Notes: generated from the sequence alone by a model not told the origin. Numbered from the stretch's first letter, positions 1-7,325 are shown. The stretch: 9,307 nt of DNA from JBAVQS01 sp049694275 (GCA_049694275.1 JBAVQS010000029.1:1-9307); one strand, 5' to 3'. Program-made: numbers and translations.

Positions 1-75
1 GATACGTGATGGCTGGACTGGCACGCACGCGCCGCTCGCAAAAGCGTCTCTGGGCATGCATCTTTGGTTCTGACC

Positions 76-88
76 TGCCGTGGCGGCA
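76..88. other. Small perfect hairpin, possible weak terminator
   Basis: TGCCG (76-80) and CGGCA (84-88) form a perfect 5-bp GC-rich stem with a 3-base loop TGG. It lies 2 bases after the TGA that closes one open frame entering from the window edge, so it could help end an upstream transcript. No T-run follows, so it is not a convincing intrinsic terminator, and a stem this short can occur by chance. Confidence 0.2.
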
Positions 89-94
89 CAAGCG

Positions 95-123
95 CGGACA
101 TTAATTAATCAAAACTCTGTAGT
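95..123 (+). promoter_or_regulatory. Candidate sigma-70-like promoter for the mutase operon
   Basis: CGGACA (95-100) matches the -35 consensus TTGACA at 4 of 6 positions. TGTAGT (118-123) matches the -10 consensus TATAAT at 4 of 6. The spacer is exactly 17 bases and contains the AT-rich TTAATTAATC. Transcription would start near 130, giving a leader of about 20 bases before the ATG at 153. Both hexamers are weak and were found by eye; spacing and position are the main support. Confidence 0.25.
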
Positions 124-152
124 TCAATCCCAAGAGAAAGAAGGTCTTGTTG

Positions 153-1799
153 ATGGATGAACAGGAACGCTGGCAAAAAGAGATCTACGAAAACACACTC
201 AAGCGGATGCCAGAGCGCCAGCAAAAATTTGAAACGCTCTCTGGCCTTCCGGTCGATCCGATCTATTCCCCGGATAGCGAGCGGGGAGATTACCTGAACG
301 ATCTGGGGTTTCCCGGCGAGTATCCCTTTACGCGGGGCATCCAGCCGACCATGTATCGTGGCCGTTTCTGGACGATGCGCCAATATTCCGGCTATGCGAG
401 CGCCGCGGAATCGAACCGCCGCTTTAAATATCTCCTCTCGCAGGGTCAGACCGGGCTCTCGGTGGCCTTTGACCTGCCCACGCAGACGGGGTACGACTCG
501 GATGCGCCGCTGGCCGAAGGAGAGGTGGGCAAGGTTGGCGTGCCGATCTGTTCGCTTGCAGATATGGAGCAGCTTTTTGAGGGAATTCCGCTTGACCGCG
601 TTTCGACCTCGATGACGATCAACGCCACCGCGCCGATCCTGCTCGCGCTGTACATCGCCGTCGCGAACAAGCAGGGTGTGAACAAGAGCAAAATCAAGGG
701 GACGACGCAAAACGACATCCTCAAGGAATATATTGCGCGTGGCACTTATATCTATCCTCCCGAGCCATCGCTCCGTCTGACCCTTGACGTCATCGAATAC
801 TGCGCGCGTGAACTGCCAGGGTGGAATCCGATCTCGATCAGCGGCTATCACATTCGCGAGGCGGGGGCAACCGCGATTCAAGAGGTTGCCTTTACCTTTG
901 CCAACGCGATCGAGTATGTCAAGGCGGCGCTTGCGCGTGGGCTGACATTTGATGAGTTTGCGCCGCAGCTCTCGTTCTTTTTCGTCGCACAAATGGATTT
1001 CCTTGAAGAGGTGAGCAAGTACCGGGCGGCGCGGCGGCTCTGGGCCAGGATTGCACAAGAGCGGTTTAAAGCCAAGGATCCCCGCTCGATGATGCTGCGC
1101 TTTCACACCCAGACCGCGGGGGTCTCGCTCACTGCGCAGCAGCCGCAGAACAATATTGTGCGAACGGCCATTGAGGCTCTGGCGGCGGTTCTCGGTGGAA
1201 CCCAGTCGCTGCACACCAACTCGTACGATGAGGCGCTCTCCCTGCCAAGTGAGGAATCGGTGCAGGTGGCGCTGCGCACCCAGCAGATTATCGCCCAGGA
1301 ATCGGGCGCGGCCAACACGGTCGATCCATTTGCCGGGAGCTATTATATCGAGCATCTGACAGACGAGATCGAAAAGGGCGCTGTGGCCTACCTCGAGCGA
1401 ATCGACCGGATGGGCGGCGCGCTCAAAGCTATTGAAACAGGCTTTATCCCGCGCGAGATACAGGAATCATCGTGGAAGTTCCAAAAGCAGGTTGATGAGC
1501 ACAAGCGGATTATTGTGGGAATGAACGAATATGTGACGCCCGAAAAGGTCAAGCCGCGTATCCTGCGCACCGATCCTAGCGCCCGGGAGCATCAACTGGT
1601 GCGCTTGCAGGATCTGCGCAATCGCCGCGATGCGACCGGCGTGGATGCGGCGCTCAAGCGCCTTGAACAGGCGGCAAGGGGCACGGGGAATCTGATGCCG
1701 GTAATCCTGGAGGCGGTCGAGGCGCTCGCGACCGTCGGGGAAATCTCAAACACCCTGCGCGGCGTCTTTGGCGAATATCGCGGCAGCGCTGCATTTTGA
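153..1799 (+). CDS. mutA: Methylmalonyl-CoA mutase large chain (catalytic domain only)
   Basis: Predicted catalytic chain of coenzyme-B12-dependent methylmalonyl-CoA mutase, interconverting (R)-methylmalonyl-CoA and succinyl-CoA in the cytosol. The 548 residues hold only the TIM-barrel substrate domain and stop where split mutases usually stop (GEYRGSAAF), so the B12-binding domain must be a separate protein. Visible motifs: GFPGEYPFTRG (52-62), RQY with Y78, FDLPT (106-110), TQNDILKEY (185-193), R196, SGYH with H233, GGTQSLHTNS (348-357). Y78 and R196 correspond to Tyr89 and Arg207 of the Propionibacterium enzyme, which select the methylmalonyl carboxylate; H233 corresponds to His244. One oddity: the family motif FAPRLSFF reads FAPQLSFF, with Q272 replacing a normally conserved Arg. 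The ATG at 153 is chosen over in-frame TTGs at 147 and 150 because AAGAAGG (138-144) sits 8 bases before it. First gene of a four-gene operon; the epimerase starts 10 bases after its stop. Ethylmalonyl-CoA mutase is a less likely alternative. Confidence 0.9.
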   Translation: MDEQERWQKEIYENTLKRMPERQQKFETLSGLPVDPIYSPDSERGDYLNDLGFPGEYPFTRGIQPTMYRGRFWTMRQYSGYASAAESNRRFKYLLSQGQTGLSVAFDLPTQTGYDSDAPLAEGEVGKVGVPICSLADMEQLFEGIPLDRVSTSMTINATAPILLALYIAVANKQGVNKSKIKGTTQNDILKEYIARGTYIYPPEPSLRLTLDVIEYCARELPGWNPISISGYHIREAGATAIQEVAFTFANAIEYVKAALARGLTFDEFAPQLSFFFVAQMDFLEEVSKYRAARRLWARIAQERFKAKDPRSMMLRFHTQTAGVSLTAQQPQNNIVRTAIEALAAVLGGTQSLHTNSYDEALSLPSEESVQVALRTQQIIAQESGAANTVDPFAGSYYIEHLTDEIEKGAVAYLERIDRMGGALKAIETGFIPREIQESSWKFQKQVDEHKRIIVGMNEYVTPEKVKPRILRTDPSAREHQLVRLQDLRNRRDATGVDAALKRLEQAARGTGNLMPVILEAVEALATVGEISNTLRGVFGEYRGSAAF

Positions 1800-1809
1800 G
1801 AACAAGATT

Positions 1810-2208
1810 ATGCTCACCCGAATCGATCATATCGGCATTGCTGTTCAGAATATTCAGGACGCGCTGACCTTTTTCCAGGACGCGCTCGGAGTCCAGCTCG
1901 AGCGGATCGAATCCGAAGAAGGGGGACGGACGGACGTTGCCTTTCTCCCGGTTGGCGAGAGTGATGTCGAGCTCGTCGAGCCTCAAGATACGGACAGTGG
2001 CCTGGCGAAATACCTGGCCAAGCGAGGCGAGGGGATTCACCACATCTGTTTTGAAGTGGACGATATTCAAGCGGCGCTGGCGCGGCTCAAGGTGCATGGG
2101 GCGCAGTTGATCGACGAGACGCCGCGCACGAATGCGCGTGGTCAGCAGTACGCTTTTATCCATCCCAAGAGCGCGCACGGCGTCCTGATCGAGCTATACC
2201 AGAAATGA
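1810..2208 (+). CDS. mce: Methylmalonyl-CoA epimerase
   Basis: A 132-residue vicinal-oxygen-chelate (glyoxalase-fold) protein, the usual size for methylmalonyl-CoA epimerase, which interconverts the S and R forms of methylmalonyl-CoA so that the mutase can use the product of propionyl-CoA carboxylase. Two half-modules are visible: IDHIGIAV (5-12) with H7, and GIHHICFEVDDI (75-86) with H77/H78. E54 in DVELVEP and E128 in GVLIELYQK are plausible remaining metal ligands of the His-Glu/Gln-His-Glu site. The ATG at 1810 is preferred because family members begin a few residues before the DHIGIAV strand; an in-frame TTG at 1768 would add 14 residues inside the mutase gene. The Shine-Dalgarno is weak (GAGAA), so translation probably depends on coupling to the mutase stop 10 bases upstream. 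Its stop overlaps the next start (ATGA). The neighbouring mutase makes this assignment firm. Confidence 0.9.
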   Translation: MLTRIDHIGIAVQNIQDALTFFQDALGVQLERIESEEGGRTDVAFLPVGESDVELVEPQDTDSGLAKYLAKRGEGIHHICFEVDDIQAALARLKVHGAQLIDETPRTNARGQQYAFIHPKSAHGVLIELYQK

Positions 2209-2996
2209 GCCTTGCACACCCGTCGCACGATCTCTTGAAGAGAGTCTGGTATCGGCCGTATACCAAGCCGCACCAGCCGTTCAAGATCAGGACGCAGGAT
2301 GGGATTACGTTGGCTGGCGTCCATCTTGCTGCGGAACACAATACGCTCATCATCTATTGCCATGGTTTTCTGGGAGGCAAGAACTATACGGTTGTTCCGC
2401 GCTTTGTCGAGATGCTGGCCGAGGAGGTCGATGTCATTGCGTTTGATTTTCGCGGGCACGGCGAGAGCGAAGGATTGTCCACGTTGGGCGAACGGGAAGT
2501 GCTGGATGTTGACGCGGTGATGGGGTATGCCCGAGGGCTCGGATACCGGCGCATCCTGCTCGTCGGCAGCAGCATGGGGGGCGCGACAGTCCTCCGCTAT
2601 GCGGCGATGAATCGAGAGGTGGCAGGGGTTGCTACCATCGGCGCCTTTGCACATCCTGGGCTGACCCTGCTGGCAGAAATGGGATTGTGGTTGTCACGCT
2701 ATCCCTTCGCTGATAGCCTGGCGCGAGTTGTGCGCCGGTGCTGCATATCGCCCGATCTGCGTCTGCCTTCGCCGCTGGCGGTGGTTCACGAGATCAGCCC
2801 GCGGCCGCTCTTGATGTTTCACGGCGAGTTTGATCTGCTGATTCCGGTGCAGCAGGGACGTGAGTTGTATGCGGCGGCGGGCGAGCCCAAAGAGCTGGTG
2901 GTGATTCCACATGGGGATCATGACATACCCAATCTGCGGCGTTGGGCACGGGACTGGATTATGGAGTGGGTCGGTAGGGAGTTTGGGACAATCTGA
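2205..2996 (+). CDS. Alpha/beta hydrolase, possible acyl-CoA thioesterase or esterase
   Basis: A 263-residue alpha/beta-hydrolase fold protein with a full apparent triad: nucleophile S123 in GSSMGG (121-126), acid D210 in HGEFDLLIP (206-214), and H239 in HGDHD (236-240). HGFLGG (53-58) supplies the oxyanion-hole region, and FDFRGHGES (80-88) is typical of the serine aminopeptidase S33/lysophospholipase-like group. No signal peptide is seen, so it is probably cytosolic. Its start overlaps the epimerase stop as ATGA, implying translational coupling, and the second mutase begins 17 bases after its stop. Placement between B12-dependent acyl-CoA isomerase genes suggests a CoA thioester, perhaps hydrolysis of unwanted branched acyl-CoAs, but the sequence does not show the substrate. 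The fold and catalytic residues are clear; the role is inference from neighbours. Confidence 0.8.
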   Translation: MSLAHPSHDLLKRVWYRPYTKPHQPFKIRTQDGITLAGVHLAAEHNTLIIYCHGFLGGKNYTVVPRFVEMLAEEVDVIAFDFRGHGESEGLSTLGEREVLDVDAVMGYARGLGYRRILLVGSSMGGATVLRYAAMNREVAGVATIGAFAHPGLTLLAEMGLWLSRYPFADSLARVVRRCCISPDLRLPSPLAVVHEISPRPLLMFHGEFDLLIPVQQGRELYAAAGEPKELVVIPHGDHDIPNLRRWARDWIMEWVGREFGTI

Positions 2997-3013
2997 AATT
3001 GCGTGGGGGTATT

Positions 3014-4696
3014 ATGTTTGACCGACAAGAGTTAGAAGAGATCAAGCAGGCGCAGGACAAGTGGGAAGAGACTACTCTGCACAAGACGCTGGTGCGTACG
3101 CCCGAACGGGCGGAGAAATTCTTGACCACGTCGTCAGAGTCGGTCGAGCGTCTCTATACGCCGCTTGATGTCGCCGATATGGATTATACGCGCGATATAG
3201 GTTTCCCCGGCGAATATCCATATACCCGCGGCGTCCATGCGACGATGCATCGCGGACGCTTTTGGACGATGCGCATGTTTGCCGGTTTTGGCACTGCCGA
3301 GGAGACCAACGAGCGGTTCAAATACCTCCTGGCGCATGGCGAGACCGGGCTCTCTTGCGCGTTCGATCTGCCCACGCTCTATGGTTATGACACGGATGCG
3401 CCGATGGCCGAGGGAGAGTTTGGCAAGTGCGGCGTCGCCGTATCGTCCCTGGCTGATATGGAGGCGCTGTTCGAAGGCATTCCCCTCGATCAGGTGACGA
3501 CCTCCATGACTATCAACTCGCCGGCGGCAATCATCTGGGCGATGTATATCGCGGCGGCAGAAAAGCGCGGCATCCCACGCGCCAGGCTCGGCGGCACCCT
3601 CCAGAATGACATTCTCAAAGAGTACATCGCGCAGAAAGAGTTTATCTTTCCGCCCGAGCCGTCGATGCGCCTGGTAGTCGACACCATCGAGTTTGGCACC
3701 CAGGAGATGCCCTTGTGGAATACGATCTCGATCTCGGGCTATCACATCCGCGAAGCGGGCTCGACTGCGGCGCAAGAGCTTGCCTTTACCCTTTCGGATG
3801 GGATGGAGTATGTTCGCTGGGCGATTGACCGGGGGATGGATGTCGATTCTTTTGCCCCGCGCCTCTCATTCTTTTTCAACGCCCACAACGATTTCTTTGA
3901 AGAGATCGCCAAATATCGCGCTGCGCGGCGCATTTGGGCGCGCGAGATGCAAGAGACGTTCGGCGCCAGAAACCCGCGTTCCTGGCTGATGCGTTTTCAT
4001 ACACAGACGGCGGGCGCCTCACTCACGGCGCAGCAGCCGATGAATAATGTGGCACGGGTCGCGATCCAGGCCCTCGCGGCCGTGCTGGGTGGCACTCAGT
4101 CGCTGCACACCAACTCTTTGGACGAAGCATGGGCTCTCCCGAGCGAAGGGGCGGTACAGATTGCTCTGCGCACACAGCAGATTATCGCCCACGAGTCGGG
4201 AGTGACCAACACGGTGGACCCATTGGGCGGCAGCTATTTCGTCGAGGCGCTCACGAACCAGATGGAGAAGGAAGCCTACGCGTATTTTGACAAGATCGAC
4301 AAGCTGGGGGGTATTCTCCCCGCCATAGAGCGTGGGTTCCAACAGCGCGAGATTGCCGATGCGTCCGCCCGTTACCAGCGCGAGACCGACGAACACAAGC
4401 GGGTGATTGTCGGCGTGAACGAATACGTGATCCAGGAAAAGCTCCAGGTCCCGCTGCTGCGGGTGGACGAAGCGGGGGCGCGACGCCAGCTCGAACGCCT
4501 GAATCGCGTCCGGCGCGAGCGTGATGGGGCGAGGGTCGAGGCTACCTTGAATGCCGTGCGAGCAGCAGCCAAAAAGCCGAAAGAAAATCTGATGCCCTGT
4601 CTCATCGACGCGGTCAACGCCTACGCCACTCTGGGCGAGATCATGGGCATTCTCCGCCAGGAATGGGGCGAATACCGCGAAGAGGCGATTGTCTAG
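3014..4696 (+). CDS. icmA: Acyl-CoA mutase large chain, isobutyryl-CoA mutase-like
   Basis: A second catalytic chain of a B12-dependent acyl-CoA mutase, 560 residues and without a B12-binding domain. It aligns with the first mutase along almost its full length: GFPGEYPYTRG (63-73), TLQNDILKEY (195-204), SGYH with H244, FAPRLSFFF (280-288), GGTQSLHTNS (359-368). It differs at the specificity positions: F89 (in RMF) replaces the methylmalonyl-CoA mutase Tyr, and Q207 (IAQKEF) replaces the carboxylate-binding Arg. Phe plus Gln is the reported pattern of isobutyryl-CoA mutase, which interconverts isobutyryl-CoA and n-butyryl-CoA. 2-Hydroxyisobutyryl-CoA mutase also has the Gln but uses Ile at the first position and an Asp in the FD(L/M)PT region; here that stretch is CAFDLPT, so isobutyryl-CoA mutase fits better. 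The ATG at 3014 is preferred to the in-frame TTG at 2999; a G-run at 3005-3009 is a plausible ribosome binding site. Its stop lies 4 bases from the stop of the convergent gene. Family is certain, substrate is predicted. Confidence 0.85.
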   Translation: MFDRQELEEIKQAQDKWEETTLHKTLVRTPERAEKFLTTSSESVERLYTPLDVADMDYTRDIGFPGEYPYTRGVHATMHRGRFWTMRMFAGFGTAEETNERFKYLLAHGETGLSCAFDLPTLYGYDTDAPMAEGEFGKCGVAVSSLADMEALFEGIPLDQVTTSMTINSPAAIIWAMYIAAAEKRGIPRARLGGTLQNDILKEYIAQKEFIFPPEPSMRLVVDTIEFGTQEMPLWNTISISGYHIREAGSTAAQELAFTLSDGMEYVRWAIDRGMDVDSFAPRLSFFFNAHNDFFEEIAKYRAARRIWAREMQETFGARNPRSWLMRFHTQTAGASLTAQQPMNNVARVAIQALAAVLGGTQSLHTNSLDEAWALPSEGAVQIALRTQQIIAHESGVTNTVDPLGGSYFVEALTNQMEKEAYAYFDKIDKLGGILPAIERGFQQREIADASARYQRETDEHKRVIVGVNEYVIQEKLQVPLLRVDEAGARRQLERLNRVRRERDGARVEATLNAVRAAAKKPKENLMPCLIDAVNAYATLGEIMGILRQEWGEYREEAIV

Positions 4697-4700
4697 TCAC

Positions 4701-6623
4701 TCAATTGTTATTAAAGGTCTTGATCGTTTCGAGATAGTGCTCGGGGATGCCGATGTCGTAGCGTTGGCCTTCCATCACGAGGCCGAGAAAGCCGTCTTCC
4801 TGGCGCAGGCGATCCAGCGCCGAGGTGAGTTGGAACTCGCCGCGTTCGCGCACGTTATGTGTGACGTGCTCGGCGATATAGTCAAACAGCCGGGGCTTGA
4901 GGACATACTGCCCAAAGAGGGTCAGGTAGCCTTTATCGTCAAGGCCGGGGACGCGCAGGTGGGCCCGGGCGTAATCCATCGTTGGCTTTTCGGCAAACTC
5001 GGTAATGTTCAGCACCCGCTCCCCGGCGAGCCAGGCGCCGGTCACTGTACCAAAGCTGGCGATTTGGTCCTCTGGCGCAAGTCGCAGGCCGACAACACTC
5101 GTCCCGTACTGTTGATAGAGGTCGAGCAACTGGCGCGCACAAGAGCGGTCCGCGGTTGAGCGATAGAGATGATCGCCCAGCATCAAGAGGAAGGGCTCCT
5201 CGCCCACTCGCTCGCGTGCGCTCAGCACCGCGTGGCCGAACCCTTCCTGCGTGTGCTGCGTCGCAAATCGCACGCGCTGGCCCAATTCGAGGATGCGTTT
5301 CGCATACTGCTGAAAATGAGGCGGCAGTTTGTTGTAATTCTCGATAGAGACCGGCTGATTAAAGAACGAGCGAAAATCCTCCAAATCATTCTCCTGAACG
5401 ACAATAATCACCTCTTCGATGCCTGCCTCGATCGCCTCTTCGACGATCAGAAGGATAGCGGGTTTGGCGATGCCGTCGCGATCGATGACCGGGAAAAGCT
5501 CTTTTTTCGTTGCTTTGCTGGCCGGAAAGAGACGGGTCCCGAACCCGGCCGCGGGAATGACTGCTTTGCGCACCTTGAGGCTGGGGTGGAGTGTCAGCTT
5601 GTACGCAGGCAGGTGTAAGTCGTGCATAACGATCTCGACGACGGCTTGCTGGTCAGCCTCGCTCCGAGCGAGGAACTGCGCCGTTCCATCTCCTTGTGAG
5701 CCGACGCCCTTGCCGCCATAGATGTGCGGCTTGAGCGGTGGATAGGCCAACAAACGGTGCAAGGCCGGCGCAGTGAGCTCCTCCGGACAGGCGGGGATGG
5801 CATAGCGATCGAAGTGGTCCTGCGCTTGTATCATCAGTGCGCCCAGTCTCTCTGCATCTGCGTTTTTCAGTGCGTCCACGGCCTGGAATACGATGCGCTT
5901 GTTGATCGGCCCGAATAGTTCTTGGACTCTATGCCCAACCTCGCTCTCGGCTAGTGGATAGCAATGGTTCAAGCGGTTCAAGATCTCGAGCGTATCCTTT
6001 TGCGCCTGCAGGTCTACGACGACAAAATACAACGCTTGGCTCACCTGCAACTCGGTTGTATCGAGCCGGTCGCCGTCAAAGGTCATCAACACCGGCCGAT
6101 TGCCAAAGGCGCATCCCTGGTCCATTCGCCCGCAGCGCGAAGGGGTCGTAATCTCGCCCTGGTAAGCGAGCTCCATTTCGCCCCGGATCGTGAGCTTGAG
6201 ATCATAAACCCGGTTAAAGGCGCGTGCGGCGAGGACGCAGATGGCAGCGCTGGAGGAGAGCCCCTTTTTGATCGGCAGGTCCGTTTTGTAGTTGTTGATG
6301 ACGAGACCCCGCACGTGGTAGTGGGTCAGCGCCTGGTAGGCGACGCCGGCGATATAACTCCAAAAGCCGCCACGTTGCGCCACTTGCATGAGCGCCTGAG
6401 GCTCCATCGGGATTTCGTACGGGCCTTCCGAATGGCCTTCCGGGGTAGTCGATGTGAGGACGAGCGACGTTGGGTGCGGCTCAACCTCGGCATAAATACC
6501 CTGATCGGTTCCGCAGATCAGCGTGTAGCCTTTTTCAATCTCGGCATTCATGCGGCGATAGCCGCCTGCCCAATCGGAATGTTCTCCCAGAAGGCAGATC
6601 CGTCCGGGTACAAAGAGTTTCAC
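4701..6623 (-). CDS. Bifunctional GHMP sugar kinase / GalU-like nucleotidyltransferase fusion
   Basis: A 640-residue protein of two joined enzymes. Residues 1 to about 345 form a GHMP-family kinase: PGRICLLGEHSDW (6-18), the ATP loop LPIKKGLSSSAA (116-127), CGRMDQ (164-169) with D168 as likely catalytic base, and the C-terminal glycine motif GGKGVGSQGDGTAQF (303-317). The GEHSDW start resembles galactokinase-like sugar 1-kinases. Residues from about 352 form a GalU-type nucleotidyltransferase: KAVIPAAGFGTRLFP (353-367), KKELFP (373-378), GFGHAVL (461-467), LGDH (482-485), EKP (545-547), GEFQLTSALD (595-604), YDIG (622-625). The linker is only a few residues. Together they could phosphorylate a free sugar and then convert the sugar 1-phosphate to UDP-sugar or another NDP-sugar. 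The start is a GTG preceded by AAAGGA, 42 bases downstream of the YdjM-like gene's stop. Bacteroides FKP fuses similar activities in the opposite order. Sugar and nucleotide are not established; galactose, fucose and mannose are all possible. Confidence 0.88.
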   Translation of the reverse strand: MKLFVPGRICLLGEHSDWAGGYRRMNAEIEKGYTLICGTDQGIYAEVEPHPTSLVLTSTTPEGHSEGPYEIPMEPQALMQVAQRGGFWSYIAGVAYQALTHYHVRGLVINNYKTDLPIKKGLSSSAAICVLAARAFNRVYDLKLTIRGEMELAYQGEITTPSRCGRMDQGCAFGNRPVLMTFDGDRLDTTELQVSQALYFVVVDLQAQKDTLEILNRLNHCYPLAESEVGHRVQELFGPINKRIVFQAVDALKNADAERLGALMIQAQDHFDRYAIPACPEELTAPALHRLLAYPPLKPHIYGGKGVGSQGDGTAQFLARSEADQQAVVEIVMHDLHLPAYKLTLHPSLKVRKAVIPAAGFGTRLFPASKATKKELFPVIDRDGIAKPAILLIVEEAIEAGIEEVIIVVQENDLEDFRSFFNQPVSIENYNKLPPHFQQYAKRILELGQRVRFATQHTQEGFGHAVLSARERVGEEPFLLMLGDHLYRSTADRSCARQLLDLYQQYGTSVVGLRLAPEDQIASFGTVTGAWLAGERVLNITEFAEKPTMDYARAHLRVPGLDDKGYLTLFGQYVLKPRLFDYIAEHVTHNVRERGEFQLTSALDRLRQEDGFLGLVMEGQRYDIGIPEHYLETIKTFNNN

Positions 6624-6665
6624 AAGCGTTTCCTTTGCGTCTATTTTCCAAACTGAAAAAGGACT

Positions 6666-7325
6666 CTATCTGACGAGGGTATATCCCCAGGCCATGAACC
6701 CCAACGAGACCAGCGAGAGTGCTCCAATAAATAGGGTCTGCCGGTAGCTATGATTATACCTGTGTCGCAGCCAATAGATAACGAATGCAATGGGCAAGAG
6801 CACCCCTAGCTCGATCAACAGATTCCGGTAGAAATAAAAGTTGGTCAACGAGATTAAGGGGGCGCTGGGCAGAATCCCGAACGGCAACTTGAGCAGGGTG
6901 TAGCTGAACGGCCACAAGAGCGGCATTGGGGATACGTCGACCATCAGGTCCAGTAGGAGGTGGGATAGCCCGGCTGCAGCCGCTTGTGCACTCATGGTCC
7001 ACCATTGCCCCCGAAAGCGGCCTGAGAGCCAGAGCAAGAGCATGACGGCGACCGGGACGACGAGTACGCCGATGATCGAGTGGGTGATACGCGCCGGGGC
7101 GCCGTTTGAAGCGGGGCATAATTGGATCAGGTTGCACAGCGCGAGGGATACGGGATCGGGCGGTGCGAGGACATCCTGGCGAAGCCCCCGAATGAGATAA
7201 TCGATGTCGGGCGCCGACGAGATGCCGACGAGCGCGAGCCCCCACCAGGCGGGACCGCGAGATTGCCGCTTTGGAAACACGTATGCGGTGAGCCCTGCAA
7301 GACAGTGGCCGGCAAAAGATGACAT
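6666..7325 (-). CDS. YdjM/DUF457-type membrane-bound metal-dependent hydrolase-like protein
   Basis: A 219-residue integral membrane protein resembling the YdjM/DUF457 family of inner-membrane metal-dependent hydrolases. Family-like polar residues sit among hydrophobic segments: H7 in AGHCLAG, D40 and D42 in SAPDIDYL, H82 in RITHS, and H122, D126 and D130 in LSHLLLDLMVD. These His/Asp clusters could bind a metal ion. Hydrophobic stretches near 26-38, 83-100, 168-186 and 196-214 suggest four or five membrane segments. The C-terminal LRHRYNHSYR loop is basic and probably cytosolic. The ATG at 7325 is preceded by TGAGGA, which overlaps the stop of the membrane glycosyltransferase-like gene 13 bases upstream, so the two are probably co-translated. 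The biochemical role of this family is poorly defined; its neighbours suggest envelope or glycolipid work, which is inference. Confidence 0.72.
   Translation of the reverse strand: MSSFAGHCLAGLTAYVFPKRQSRGPAWWGLALVGISSAPDIDYLIRGLRQDVLAPPDPVSLALCNLIQLCPASNGAPARITHSIIGVLVVPVAVMLLLWLSGRFRGQWWTMSAQAAAAGLSHLLLDLMVDVSPMPLLWPFSYTLLKLPFGILPSAPLISLTNFYFYRNLLIELGVLLPIAFVIYWLRHRYNHSYRQTLFIGALSLVSLGFMAWGYTLVR

Larger units (their letters stand above)
1..152. other. Upstream region without a recognisable gene
   Basis: No gene can be supported here. Two plus-strand frames are open from the window edge: one ends at a TGA at 71-73, the other at a TAA at 102-104. Either could be the last residues of an upstream gene, but neither translation is recognisable. 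From 99 to 130 the sequence turns AT-rich, unlike the rest of the window, as expected for a promoter region before the mutase operon. The stretch ends with a purine-rich ribosome binding site (about 137-144). No tRNA or complete riboswitch was seen. Confidence 0.5.

Noticed and set aside
71..79. GACCTGCCG, identical to the 3' half of the cobalamin-riboswitch B12 box
   Set aside because: It would be attractive before B12-enzyme genes, but the 5' half of the box (AGCCAGGA) does not match, no GCCACTG-like element was found upstream, and the putative promoter lies downstream. The aptamer could extend beyond the window, so an Rfam RF00174 scan with more upstream sequence would settle it.
147..152. 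In-frame TTG codons as start of the first mutase
   Set aside because: They lie only 2-5 bases after the AAGG of the ribosome binding site; the ATG at 153 has proper spacing.
105..1355. A 416-codon minus-strand open frame opposite the first mutase
   Set aside because: It lies antisense to an unmistakable mutase gene, its translation is rich in Arg, Leu and His with no family motif, and similar shadow frames lie opposite other genes here. It is best explained by codon bias.
1654..2178. A 174-codon minus-strand frame over the mutase/epimerase junction
   Set aside because: Spans two confident genes on the other strand and has Pro/Arg-rich, low-complexity content; a shadow frame.
2999..3013. TTG at 2999 as start of the second mutase
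   Set aside because: It lies 2 bases after the hydrolase stop with no suitable binding site; the ATG at 3014 follows a G-run and gives a family-like N-terminus.
153..4696. The two mutase genes as a recent duplication or recombination repeat
   Set aside because: They are similar at protein level, but third-position and residue differences are spread throughout and the specificity residues differ, so they are old paralogues rather than a fresh DNA repeat.
5964..6656. A 230-codon plus-strand frame opposite the GHMP kinase domain
   Set aside because: No recognisable motif, fully antisense to a kinase domain with all expected motifs.
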